Source: Peribolospora baueri (taxonomy: Eukaryota; Basidiomycota; Peribolosporomycetes; Peribolosporales; Peribolosporaceae). Taken from it: a stretch of 64,000 nucleotides of DNA. The stretch is taken from contig JAMDHS010000003.1 in NCBI GenBank assembly GCA_029717555.1, positions 372,001 to 436,000 of the forward strand. The letters run 5' to 3'. A program made the translations under genes and the position numbers. Below the pieces are notes generated by a model. The model made no database searches. It was not told where the DNA came from and saw nothing but the letters and a program-made list of their open reading frames with translations. Below, piece by piece: positions 32,499 through 44,723 of the stretch. The first letter of the stretch is position 1. Every line of letters starts with the position of its first letter.

Positions 32499-35400
32499 CT
32501 AGATCGTGAGCTGGTTCCTGACGTGCTGTACCAGGCGCTCGATCTCGGCTGGTCCCCTCATCATCGTGTCCGCCAGACGCGGGTCGCGAAGCGCAATGAT
32601 GAGTGTTTGGAGCAGACCCCACGGGTGCGGGCGGACGGCGAGGATCCGTTCGAGAAGGACCCTAGTGAACTGCTCGTGGATGATGGGGTAGTCGGTCTCG
32701 CCGAAGAGGTAGAGCATAAGACAGCTGAAATAGTGCGTGTGCGCGTTAGGGTAGCGTAGCTGGTTCGTGATCGCGCTGAGGAAGAGATAACGACCTGTGA
32801 ATGAGATAGTAGTGTTAGTGCGTGAGCGATCAGGCCAAAGAAATGACGGCTTTATAAGCCAAGTCTAAACGAGTGAGGACTCACCCTCCGGATCGAGATC
32901 TACTAGCAACTGCTGCATAATGTCGACAGCCGAATCCTGGGCACTGAAGGGGATCAAGCCGTTCGAAGGGGTCGACGGCCGCGCGCGCTCAATCGCCGCG
33001 TTGCCGACGTACACCACCAAGGCGTTGATGAGGGGAATGTTGAATTTGGTCTCGCCTTTGGCGATGTCCGAGTCCCGCACCGACGGACTCAAAACCCTAT
33101 CCCTGAGCGTCGAGAGGAAGACCTGCGGGCCGCGATTCAGGAGGTACTGGTCGAGCGAAGCCTTGAACTCGGCAGGCTGGAGAGCGGAGACGTAGTCCGA
33201 TAGGATCGTGGGGGATTCGTTCATCTCCACAACGTACTCCGGCTTGAGCTGCGACAAGAAAGGGTCCGGGAGGCGGCGATCACGAGGAAATGCGCTGAGG
33301 ACGAGGTTGCGAAGCTGAATGCACGAGGTGGGCACTAGGTCGCAAAGGCTGTGGTGATAGGCCGAGAGGAACTCGGGGAAATCATGCAGGAGCACGAGTA
33401 AGATGCGAAGGGCACCCTTGTACAAGCTCCGTGAGGTTTCGCGCAGTTCGGCTGTGCGGAGGAAAGGCGCCAAGAACTTGAAGAGCGAAGACAGCGGGCG
33501 GTGGAAAGGCGCCCAACCCTCGCAATTATCAGCCAAGAGGAGCTTGGGCATGAACAGGCGGTGGGAGATGAGAGCCATCCAGGAGAAGGTGAAGCCTGGG
33601 AAGAAAGAAGGCTGGAGCGTGTTGAGGGTGTTGCTGATGGCGACGAGGCAGTGGAAGTAGGCTGAGTGGAGGTTGCCCTCGATGAGATGAAGGTCGTGAA
33701 GGAGGCTCGAGAAGAAGCGGAAGAAGGGCTTTTGCTGGAAGTTGGTTCCGAGCTCCTCGTGCGACTGGGCCAAGACCAAGACGACAATGGAGAGGATTTT
33801 GGTAAGGTAGTGCACCTTGGCCTGCTCATTGTTCACTCCGGTAGGGTCGGCGTGATACTTGATCATGAGGACCACCAACTTGGAGAAGGCGTCGATGGGC
33901 GAAAATATGCCAGTAGCGAGGGTGCCCCCGGTGGCCTTCTGCTTAATGTAGCTGTCCACGCCGACTTCGGTGCAAACGCGAAAGAAGAGCGAAGAAATTT
34001 CTTCTCCCTTGAGGATGCCCTGCTCTTGCAACTGTGTAACGAAGCTGATGAACGACTTCTCCGAAGACGGCGAGTGCTGGAACAGGCGGACCCATTCGGC
34101 AAAGCAGTAAGCCAGCTGCTCGCGCAATTCCGCATTCGCCTGAGCGTGCTTGTCAATGGGAGTGGCAGATAACTGAAGCTCGTCGAGGAGCTGGTCGGCC
34201 GCCTCGGTGCTCTTGCCGCGCTGCACAGCTCGAACGATAGCCTCAATAGAGTTGGCCAACTGGGCGCGGGTGGCGCACGCGGGCTCGCGGAGGCATTCAA
34301 GCGCCAGCTTCGCCGTGAAGTCGATCACGCTCGGGCGCATGTCGCGGGCGATGAACTTGGCGAGCTGAACGTCCTGCTCCACGATGTTGATCAAGCCAGC
34401 CCGAATGAGGGCGACGGTAACCTGTACGTTGAACTTGCGCTCGTCCTCGGCGTAGATAAGCCAAGCAGTCACCTCCTTGGCCACCTTGACCGAGACCTCG
34501 CAGAGGCGCTCGAGGAGAATGACGTACACCTCACGTGCCAACGCCGACTCGGACTTGTACAACAGCTGCACGACCTTCTGCGAGAACGCCAGGGCCGTTT
34601 CATCCCTACTCACGCTCTGGGCAGCGATAAGCGGCACTTGACGCAAGACAAGGCGAATGTCGTGATTCTCGGGAACAGCCATGAGTGTTGCTGTAGTCGA
34701 CTGTGACAGAAGCTTCTCCAGCTCGGCAATGTACTGGTGGAATTTTTCCAGACTCTGCTGAGCAGTCATTAACCCCGGCGTACCCGTCACCGACCCGTCC
34801 AAGCCAACCTCGCCGGGCACAGGCGACGAAGGCGTGAACGATCCAGTCAGATCGGCGCGGCCAGCAATCCCGGAGTAGCCAAAGGATGAAGGCGTTGCAC
34901 GCTGTTCAGCAACGGCAGCAGCGCCAGCTCCACCAGGAGGAGAAGCCTGACTGGGAAGCTTGCCAAAGTCCTCATAGACACGGAGCTGTTGGGAATGCAA
35001 GCCGTTGGGCTTAAGACGGAGCAGGTCGGGCAAGTTGGCGCCATAGTGCGAGGCCGAGAGTGCGGCACTATCCCAGTAGAAGCCGTTGGAGCGGCTGCGA
35101 TGTTCGCGGCGGCTGGCGTATGCATCTTGAAGACCGTGGTCGACCTCCGGTATAGCCTTCTCCATCGCCGCTTTCTCGATCACGGAGCACGCCAAGTCGA
35201 TATTGTCGCCCATGATGAACAAAAGTGCCTGTTCGGGTACGTTTTGCTGCGAGAGATGAAAGGAGAACCGCCAATTTCGACAGTCAGAAGCAGTAACATC
35301 TCACTGTAACAAGTGGGCAGGCGACTCACTTCAGTGAAACCGTTCTGAACGAGTAAAGACTTGACGTGGCTGAGCATGCTTATCCTCAGGGGCTCCTTGC

Positions 35401-38400
35401 ATGTCACCATCGCCAAGCTGCCCGCAAGGTTCTGGGCCATGTGATGGGCCGCCTTGCGCATCTTCTCCTCGTTACCCTCCATGGCGAAGTCCTTGAGAAC
35501 GAGCTCCCGCGTCGATATAGAGGCGATGGTCACCGAGCGCTCCACGACCGGCGCAATGATCTGTCGTATGAATGAACCGTCGTCCGCTTTCAGAGTCCAT
35601 ATACCAGAACCACACAAAACCTCTCGATTAAAACTCACCTCGCGGATGGCCGACGCGATGGCCGCATGGACAAGCCTCTTGAGAGTGGGGTTGTTGGCGA
35701 ACATCGTCAGACCAGGGTTGAAGGTAATGTAGTTGGCCAGGTTGGCCAAAACGCTGGTGAGCGAGTCGCCATACGGAACAGCGGCGGCGCCAGCGCCCGT
35801 CTGTCCGCCCACGCCGGAAAACGGCAAGGTGGTTGCAGCACCGGCCCCGGCGGATACCGCCCCAGCAGCGCCAGTCGTCGTCGTCGGACCCATGGCCCCA
35901 ACGCCGGCCGTCCCTTGAGCCTGACCGGCGTACTCAGCCTGAGCGCCGGTCATTGACAAACGCTCCAACTCATGCACCAACTCGGGTCTGCCGTCCGGCG
36001 CTGCCGATCCGGCGGGCGGCAGCAGTCCAACGGGTGGCCTCGAGCGAAGGATCATCGTGGGTCTGATGTCCTCTAAGGTCACATTGAGGGCCTTGCAGAG
36101 CACCTCAATTTCAAACTTGAGGTTCAGCTTCAGCTCGGCAAACTGATAAAGCTCGACGAGAAGGCGAATGACGCCCATGAGCCAAGGATTCGGAGGCTGG
36201 AAAACGCTACTCTTGGCACTATGCTCCAACACCTTGCACACGAACGGGATGGCGACGATGAGTCGGCCGCGGTCGTAGCCCTGGATGAGGAGATCCTTGA
36301 AGGCAATGTTTTTGTGCAGGATCGGCTTGTTCCTCGCGAGCGTCAGACCACCAAGCCAGCTGCCCAAGTTCTTGAGCAACGTGCGCTCCGTCGTACTCTG
36401 CACCGTCTTCTCCGAGTTGAGCAACACCTTCACCTTGGCAAGAGTCTCATTAAGGATGTGTTTGAGGAGTGGCGCCTTGTCGAGTAAGTCTAGCAGCTGC
36501 ATGTACAGCGCGTGATTGTTGGGCTCGATGCTCACGCGCTGCAAGACGAGGTAGTTGGAAAACCAGCGACAGTGCTCGTCGCGGAGCCACTCTTTGAGGT
36601 CGTCCGTCTTGTCACGCACATTCGACGGAGCGAGGTTATTGATGATGAACAGAATTTTGTCTGACACGTCCTCGTCCGGCATCTCTGCCGGGTCCAGTTC
36701 GGCCTCGTACGCCGGGTCGAGATTGACGGCGGTGAAGACAGGCCGCTGGGCCGGGTCATCTGCTTGCTCAACGCCTGCAAGCAACTCCTGCCCCGTCGCC
36801 TGTCCGCCTCCCTCCGTTCCGACGCCGTTGGCGCCCTGAGCCAACGAAGCGCGTACCACGTTGGCAATCTCCGGATGCGTTTGGAGAAGATGGGGGATGG
36901 CCAATAGCGCCTGAGCCAACTGCGGCCACTCAGGCAACCGGCCTTGGAAGCGTAGGAGCGCCTGTACGCCGAACCGGAACATGTTGCTCTCGGGCGGCGT
37001 ACGAAGGGCGTCCAATACGTAGCGAATGGCGATGCCGAGGGGAATGTAGTCAACAAGCTGGTACTGGATGATGCTGCCAAAGAGGATGCCGGTCATGGCA
37101 AGCTCCTTGGGCGGGTAGTACATCTCAAACCAGCGATACTCGTCGAAGAGGGTGTGGAGCATGCAAGCGAACACTTCGTGGTCCCTCGGGTCCTCCGAGG
37201 CCTTGGTGTTCTGAAGGAGGCAGATCACGTCGTCGATGCTGATCTTTTCCTCATACATGCGCTGATAATAGCCGTCCACCTCGCTGTGCACCTCAGCCGA
37301 GAAGCTAACAACGCTCAGACCGGGCTCTTGGTCGGCAGAGTTCGGTGCCAGGTTCATGAGGCGTGGGTGAAGTTGCAAGCAGAGATTGCGAATCTGCTTG
37401 AAGGTCTCAATCTCCTCGGCACTCAGTGCCTCTCCGTTGGCTCGAATGACCCGCAAGAAGATTGCCACCGTCTGGGCGGTAAGGGGCATGTTGTTCTGCT
37501 CAGCTTGCGGATCCTGCTTGGCGAGATCGGCACGCGCTTTGAAGTCGAGGAACTCGAGCGTGGCACGTACAAAGGCGGTACCGTGCTTGTTGAACATGTC
37601 TTGGAGCCATTTGTCGAGGTTGAGGTACTCCCTGCGACTCGCCAGCGCCGCAATGTCCAGGGCGAACTCAAACGGTCTGACGTCAAGAACCCGGTCGAGA
37701 ATCTTCAAGTCCTGGGCTACGTCCAAGAGCCGCGTGACGTTCATGGCGTTCTCGGCATAGAAGTCGCGGAAGGTTTGGATGAGAAAGGCCTCATCCACCT
37801 GCCAGATCCGCATGAAGACGAGCTGGTGCGAAGGGTGACCGGCGAAGAACATGGAGAGCAATCTGGACGCGAGTTCGGAATGGATGACGTTCCAAGGCTT
37901 GGGAACTTGCACCAGGCCCATCAACACCAGCTCGGCGCTCGCTTTGACGGCCTTGTCCAGAAGCTCGGTCACGATCAGCTTGATGTCGTTCGCCGACGTG
38001 GCGGCTGCCTGCGCGAGTGTCGCGATGAGGTCGAGCGAGTTCCAAGGGCTACCTTGGACGCCAGCCGCGAGGGCCTTGATGGTCGGACTGGCGTTGCCCA
38101 TGTCGTCCACGGTGACGATACGTCTGCCGGGAAGGTTGACGAAATTGAAAACCTCGGGCGGGAGCGTCAGCAAGGCATCGATGAATCGAAGTTGCCGAAT
38201 CTGGATATCCCAATGTCCCCACAACCCTGCCACTGCCGGAGTCGGATCGCCCTCGCGCGAAGCGGTGGCGAGTGTGACCGCAAACGCTTCCAAGGCAAGG
38301 TCGTCCATGGGCAATGACCTGTCCGGACTTCCAAAGGCCCTGACCACCTCCGACCACGCCACAGGGGCCTGGAAGCTGCTCAGAGCCTGTACCAGCGTAC

Positions 38401-39967
38401 CAAAGTCGCACACCGCGCCGCCGCCCACCACCTCCGCGGGAACCTCGAAAAGAGCCGAGAGCATGTCCACCACAGCACCAGCGTCTGGCGGCGTGGCATC
38501 GGTGTAACCGAAGCGCGCGAGCAGAGATCGGACGACGTCCACGTTCGAGGACGCCTGCGGGCCGACTTCGACAAGAAACTGAACGAAAGTCTTGGCTGGG
38601 TTGATCCTGTGAGGTGATAGAGGAAGACAAAATGATTCAGCATCAGGGAAGAGGCGAAGTGAAGGGGAGCAACAGAAAGCGGTAGCACTCACCTAACGCT
38701 CGGCAAAGCCTGCTGCAAAATCTGCGCAAACTGCTCGTGTCCTGTCCTTTGTACCACCGCGTTCACCAATGCCCTCCGCTGGGCGGGATCCAGCACCTGT
38801 TGAGGCATGCCAGACGTGGCTATGAGATTATTGCCATTGTCATTGGACGTGTCGGAGAGCAGATTCGACAGGATCTTGGCGAGCTGTGCCGGTGTTAGGT
38901 CGACGTCCCCGCCTTGTCCTCCGGGCTGGACATCAAGGGAGAGCGACGCCGAAGGAATTCGTAAGGCGTCGAGCGCCGCTTCCAGTTCCGAAACTATCAT
39001 GCTGGCCGCCTGCGGGTAGAGCGCCTCTCTTCTGTGCGAGGAAGAGACGAGCGCGCTCGCAAGGATGACCCTCTCGAGGGGAGAGAGGCCTATCTTTTCG
39101 ACAAAACGTTGGAGAACAAAGGTGCGGAAGACCTCGCCTTCGCCCCTATCGACGGCTTCGCGGAAGCGCTCGGCGAGAAAAGGATCCCGGGCGATTCGCG
39201 GGACCTCGGAGAGGAGGAGACGTACGGAAAGGACAGCCGCGTCGGGTTTGACGACTTTCTTGCGGGGAGAGGAGGGAGCGGAGAGCTGAGGAGCGGAGGC
39301 GATGAGGAGTCGTCGGATGAAGTGAAGGTAGGTTTCCGTTCCGTGTTGATCGCAGAGCTGCAAAAAGGGGTATCGGTCGAGGTCGCGAGAACACATCAGC
39401 GACGACCGGGTCGTCGGAGAGACCAGGGAGAGAAGAAAAACGGAGAACGTACAGATCTGATCTCAAGTTGATTTCGTTCAAAGTTCTCCTCCGTCAGGAT
39501 GGAGAGCAGAAAGACGATCTGTGATGTGCGAAATAGACGGAATGAGCGAATGGTCCATCATGCGCTCACCCGTCCCCATCCAGTCTCAAACAGTCTCGCT
39601 CGGCTGTGGTATGTCTTGCGCTTGAAAGCTGGACCAATACCATAGAAACTTTCGGGAAGAAAATAAAAGCTCACCTGGGCTTTGACTATGGTCAACAAAC
39701 TGCTCGAGTCCTTTCCACTCCCGACACTGCTACTACTGCCACTACCGCCGCCGCCGCCGCCGGATCCGGAAAAGCCGGCTCCGCTACCAGCCGCCGCCGT
39801 GGCTGTCGCCGTCGTGGCTGACCTTGCCGTCTCTGCAGCTGCCGCCGCGGCGCTGCGTCCTGGTGGGGACGTGGACGTGTTCGCCGCGCCCGATCCGCCG
39901 GGTGCGCCAGATACCGCTGCTGCCGCCGTCGTGTCCGTGGCGACGCCTTGGTGGGGAAGCCCGAAGG
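32499..39967 (-). CDS. NOT1: NOT1, scaffold subunit of the CCR4-NOT complex
   Basis: Exons seen: about 39967-39675 (5' part uncertain), 39518-39453, 39357-38693, 38606-35639, 35560-35330, 35246-32885 and 32794-32499. From LLTIVKAQ onward the protein runs for about 2,200 residues. Landmarks are IVFLLSILTEENFERNQLEIRS, HGTETYLHFIRRLL, SPWNSLDL, the MIF4G-like middle (NLGSWLGGLTLARNKPIL, the platform for DHH1 and CAF1), VVERSVTIASISTRELVLKDF, CKEPLRISMLSHVKSLL, and a C-terminal NOT module ending FGETDYPIIHEQFTRVLLER. CCR4-NOT deadenylates mRNA in the cytoplasm and acts in transcription. The first exon encodes Gly/Ala/Ser-rich sequence without any Met in frame and begins after an in-frame TGA (39969-39971), so the start codon must be in an upstream exon. 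ATG40374 is one candidate. Confidence 0.93.
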
Positions 39968-40884
39968 CTCAAAGGGAGAGAAAAGGGAGAAGGGAGCGAG
40001 GCAAGAACGTGTAGGGGGCGTTACAGATGCCACGCGAGGGAATGAGCGGTCAAGGAGTGGGGGAAGGCGGGGGGGCGGGATTGGGGGCGCGCCGATGGTG
40101 CGAGTCGAGGACGCCGAGGAGGACGTCGATGTTGAAGTGGCGGAGGACGATAATGATAGTTAGGAAGAGGGAAGGAGGGAAGACGAGGGTGAGGGAGGGG
40201 GGAAGGAGGACGAGGTGGGTGGAGGGGGGACGAGGAGGGATGATGGCGATGGAGGATGGATGGAGATGGATGGATGGATGGCAACGGCTGACTGCTCGCT
40301 GAGAACTGACGAGTCGTGTCTGTTGAGGGATACACGCCGCAGCACGACAAGGCAGCTACCGCAGCGGCTCTCATCGTCCCACGCTCTTGTGACTGCACAC
40401 AGGCGCGATCGCGTGGCCGGCGATGAATGCGCCTTTCCAAGTCGCCATGTGTGGTCGGTCAGATGTCGAGATCACATTTTCACTCCCCGTTGTAGCCATA
40501 TATGTGATACGATAGCTTGTTGGATCGTTAGTTGGGACGATACGCGAAACGTGATGTACACGGAAGCGCCCGGCAAGAAAAGGAACAATGGACGACGGCG
40601 CGAACCAGAGGCGGCAGGACGAACGAACGACGGACGGAGAAGGAACGTATGAAAAGTGAAATGCAGCCCCAGTCCGCATGTTGAAGGTCCAAAAACGAGA
40701 CTGGAAAGCTGGAAAGGCGAGGCAAATGACGGAGCTGAGACAGAACTCGACGAGAGATTGAGGAGAGAAAGGACGGTCGAAATGCTAGTGAAGGGGAGTG
40801 CAACGGCAGCTCTGTTGGATTTCGGAGGTGCAAATGCGACGTGACCGAAGGAAAAATCAACGCACGGCCGGCGACGTTGTCATA
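39968..40884. other. NOT1 5' region and Mo25 3' flank
   Basis: No second gene is seen. The first exon of NOT1 with its start codon should lie here (candidate ATG at 40374, open frame to about 40025). The region 40080-40290 is C/T-rich on the - strand, as in a leader. Confidence 0.45.
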
Positions 40885-42762
40885 TTAGGCCGGTGCCTTT
40901 GGACCGAGGCCCTCTATGATTTGCAAGACATATTGCTTCTCATCCACGAATTGCTCATCTGGAGGAGACGAGACATGCAGGTAAAAGATAAGAGGTCGTA
41001 AGTACGAGAGGGGGGACGCGTCGTCATTTTATAAAAGAGCATTGAACGACACACACCCTCCTTGTCGTTGTGGAAGCCTTGCAAGAAGGTGATGAGACGG
41101 TCCCGGTTCCTTCGGAGAATGTTTTCAATGACTGGCGGCTTCTTCGGGTTGGCGACAAAGACCTGCGCGTGTCCATGAAGGCGAGCAAGCGTCAGACCGG
41201 ACCTGTACTAAGATAAGATCACCTAAAAGCGTTGCACCTTGCGAGGTTTGTGGTCGCCCTGGACAACTCACCTTAAAGACGTGAAACGCTTCGAACTGGA
41301 TGTTCTTGCTCTTGTCTCTCAGGAGGTTCATCATGAGCTTGAGGTTGTCCTCGGAGGAGATGTACCGGGTCATGACGTTAAAATTTGTCCGGTCGAGCAG
41401 GATCTCGCCCAACAGCTTCAGCGATTGCCGTTTCGTCACATAATTGGGCGAGTTAAGCAGGCCGGTGTATGCTTCGAAGAACTGTGCGCGCCACGAAAGA
41501 CGTCCGATACAACGTGAGATCGGTTCTCAGAAGACCGTGTAGACGCCCTCGCTCGTTCGGTACGCCATACAAGCTTACCTTATCGTAGTTCGCTTCCAAA
41601 TACTCCGCCACCATCGACTTGTGCCGTGTCAATGTTTCCTAAAAACGGGCGAATGAGAATGTCAGCCACCTTGAAACGCCAATTACGTCAGATAAGACGC
41701 ACCTTGAAGTTGGCAAACGCGTCGCATGAGATGCCAAACGTAGTCTTCTCGATGTAGTCCGGGAAGGTATAGAACCTGGGATATCGCAGAAGATATGCGT
41801 GAGTGCTTAAGCAAGCGGACGGTGTGGCGATGAGGTGCAAACAGAGAGACTCACTTGTCGGAATGGAGCAAAATCTTCGCAAGCGCCTCGTGTCGCAACA
41901 TTTCCCGCAAGATCATGCCCGTGTTGAGCGCGACATCTGGGTTCTCGTATCTGTTGATTACCGCGGCACGATCGATCAGCGCACCGTGGGTCAGCGATAA
42001 ACAAAACACATCCCATGGAGCGCTCACCCTCTCAACGCGGCAAACAGCACCTCGTGCTTCGTGGTCAAGTACTCCACCGTCGGCCATCGCGTGCCGATCT
42101 GGCGTCGGAGCAAGTTGTTGAAAATCTGGGACACGTCTTTCTTTGCCTGAAGTTGCCATCATCGTTCGCCGTTTCGCACAGAATAGGATCAGATATGGAC
42201 ATGAACGGATGCCCAAATTTCAGAGGGATGGATGGAAGTGCTCCCACCTCGAACTCGAATCTCCAGATGTTGAGCACAAGCAACTGCAGTATGTCGTTCG
42301 CGTACACCTCTTGCGCCAACTGAGCGACCTGATCCGCTTGAGGCTCGGTCTCTGAAGAGCGCGGAGAAGGGTGGGACACGAAAGGAAGAGGTTAGCGAGG
42401 GCGTGGAACAGAGACCAGGTCTCTCTAGAAGAGGTTCGGCGGCGATCGGTAACTCGCCTCCGTCGCCGTACAGGATCGCCTTTATCTGGAACAGATTCTT
42501 GGACACATCTTCGCTCGCCTGAGAATGAGAAAAGAGGGGAGGACAAGAAACTATGAGTCGCCCGCTTCTGCGAGACGCCATTGGCGGCTCACGCCGGGAA
42601 ACGGGGTGGTCGCCAGTGGACGAGCGACAGACGTGCGGACGGACGGACCTTGCGCCTGGCTTCGCTGCCCGACTGGCCGGAGTCGAGCTTGTGAATGGCC
42701 TCGCGGACGCTCCGGACAAGTTCCGGGGGGGTCTTTTGCTTCGACTTGAAGATGAAGTTCAT
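40885..42762 (-). CDS. HYM1: Mo25/CAB39/HymA-family scaffold protein
   Basis: Ten exons, 42762-42649, 42518-42458, 42351-42248, 42146-42028, 41950-41855, 41775-41703, 41638-41579, 41481-41272, 41162-41057 and 40958-40885, give 338 residues, the family length. Landmarks are [119 protein letters not shown] and the tail [13 protein letters not shown]. The fold is a helical-repeat solenoid. Mo25 proteins activate GCK/STE20-type kinases and serve RAM/MOR and SIN-type networks controlling polarity and cell separation. The second intron has a GC donor (GCGAGT at 42457-42452); using it gives the family's exact GDGETEPQ. The first intron donor is GTCCGT, also non-canonical beyond GT. Confidence 0.95.
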
Positions 42763-43028
42763 CCTCGACGATGGCGACGGAGGTCTTGGGGTGGGTGGGT
42801 GAGAAGAAGGACGCCGTCTCTGCCGTTATGTCTGTCTCGCTCCTCCGGAGGCTTCAGGGGTCGTCATCTCGTCCGCGCTCGGGTCATGGGGGCGGTGGAG
42901 GCTTTGCTGCGGCACCGGCACGTGGCTCACGCGGCGCAACGCGCCCATCCGCCGTCGGGGACGGCCAAGTGAACGACGGAACAGAAGCGGCCGGGTGGAC
43001 GCCGGCCATTCCCAAGCTCCTCCATCTC
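42763..43028. promoter_or_regulatory. Divergent promoter, Mo25 and Spc19
   Basis: 266 bp between the Mo25 start and the chosen Spc19 start. Upstream in-frame ATGs at 42771 and near 42831 for Spc19 would leave almost no promoter for either gene, so they are not preferred. Confidence 0.5.
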
Positions 43029-43864
43029 ATGGACCCACGACGGGACCCTCTGGCAAGCCTCAGCGCTTGTGTGGCGTCCGCTCAGCAATGCTGTCAAACG
43101 GTGAGCAAGCGAGCGAGCGAGGAGCCCTTTGGTATGGCCGCCGCCGCACGGAAAGAGCAATCAACGTCTCGCCTGACCCATGTCTCTCCGATTCGTGTCG
43201 TTCTCCCCGCCAGCTCGATTCCGCCATCAGCGTCCTGTCTGCAGGTGTCAATGACTTTCCCCGTCTGCGAACAGTCCTCGCCAGCCAACGAGTAAGGCTC
43301 CATCCGTCATCCTTTGCGCTCTCCCGCACCGCCAACTGACCCATACCTTCCGTGTTTCTGTCGAACAGGTCTTTGAACTCGTGACCGAGTCCGAGTTGCG
43401 CACGGCGAGGGACCATGTGGCCGGCGAGATCGAGCCGCAACTTGAGAACCTCATCTCTAGAGCAGAAGAAGCGCTGGTGAAGGACGAGAGGAAGGTGAAG
43501 GAGTTAAGGAACAAGGTGAGCTGGTGTCTTCGTCTCAATGGGTTTCGTATCTCGCCGCTGCCTCCCGGAGTGGGGGAAGGCTAGGCCGTGTCACGGCAAG
43601 AGACTCCATCCGATCGATTTTACTCACTCACCATTTCTCTCGCTCCGTTTCCCCCCTCCCAAGGCGACCCTCCAATCCAATCGACTCGCCCAACTCCGAA
43701 AGCTGGCACCGGTTGCCTCGATCGGCTCCTCTTCTCAGTCAGCCAAGGTGAAGAAGGCGTCCGTTGCCGAGCAGCGCAAGCTCAAGGCGTTGCAAGTCAA
43801 ACGGGAGAGGCTGCAGCGGAGCGTCGCCGCGTTGGAGGCCGAGGTTGCGAGGCGGGAGGCTTGA
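43029..43864 (+). CDS. SPC19: DASH complex subunit Spc19
   Basis: Four exons, 43029-43100, 43214-43291, 43369-43515 and 43664-43864, give 165 residues, the length of Spc19 in other fungi. The conserved block is LASLSACVASAQQCCQTLDS joined to AISVLSAGVNDFPRLRTVL, then ASQRVFELVTESELRTARD. The rest is coiled coil (Glu/Lys/Leu-rich, 90-165). DASH (Dam1) forms rings or arcs that couple kinetochores to spindle microtubules and exists only in fungi. ATG43029 is chosen over upstream in-frame ATGs because it begins right before the conserved block and leaves room for a divergent promoter with Mo25. Confidence 0.88.
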
Positions 43865-44723
43865 GCGCTTTGGTCCTTATCTCGCGCCTTCCTCATCTAT
43901 CTCTTTTTTCCATTCGCGTGTGCCTCTGGTATTCATCGCCTCGTCGAACTCGCGTGACGTTTTAGCTGTAATTGTACCTGCGTATGAGTGTACTGGTCGA
44001 ACATCAGCGTTCTTCCGCGCGCAAGTTAGACAAGACAAGCGCCGCGTGGACCGCCTTTCTGTAGCCGCCTTGTGATCTCCGTCACCGTCAGTTGGCCCGC
44101 GGGAGTGCGAATATCGGAGAGGGAGACGACAAAGAGCGATTCTTCTTCTTGTCCGAGGTGGGATTTGTCGCAAGTGGGGGGATGGAAAAGTGGGCTCAAA
44201 CCTCCTCTGCTCGTCTTGCCCAGGTCGGTTGCGGACAGGCACAGCGAGCGCCGTCGGCACATAGTCGAGCATTCCCGTTCGAAGCCGACGGACGCTTGCG
44301 ACATGGAACTCTTCAGTCCTGTCCCAATGCCGTCACCGTCTCCGCCGACCATCGTCTCGGGCTTCCTTTCCGGCCTCTGCTGAATGTCTTGCGTTCTTCG
44401 AGTCATACGTTTGAGAGGAGTGCACGGGCCATTCGAGTGGGTGCTTACAAATGTGCGCCCCCTCCATCTCGATAGATGTCGCCTCGACTTTGGTCGCGGC
44501 CCTCACTCAACTCTGTCTGTACAGCCCCACATTCCGGTGAGCGAAACCTCGAAGAACGTCGACGTTCTCATTTTGTACTCACGAGCCACCGTCTAGGTCG
44601 TTTTTTCTGCTTGATTCAGGTCATCTCGTGATCGAGTGAGTGGAGGGAGGCAGCCGAACCGATCTTTCTCGCCTTATCGGAACTAGAGCGTCCTGCCGAG
44701 CACGAGCTTACCAGCCAGCTCCC
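43865..44723. other. Intergenic region upstream of the GNAT gene
   Basis: About 860 bp. A 126-codon open frame on the - strand (44406-44026) has an ATG and some protein-like stretches (FVVSLSDIRTPAGQLTVTEI) but no recognised family and no splice support. It is left uncalled. Confidence 0.35.

Noticed and set aside
37154-38317. 387-codon + strand frame opposite NOT1
   Set aside because: A reverse-strand shadow of the NOT1 coding exon with no start context, introns or motif.
44026-44406. 126-codon - strand frame upstream of the GNAT gene
   Set aside because: It has an ATG and some protein-like pieces but no family, no splice signal and no promoter; not strong enough to call.
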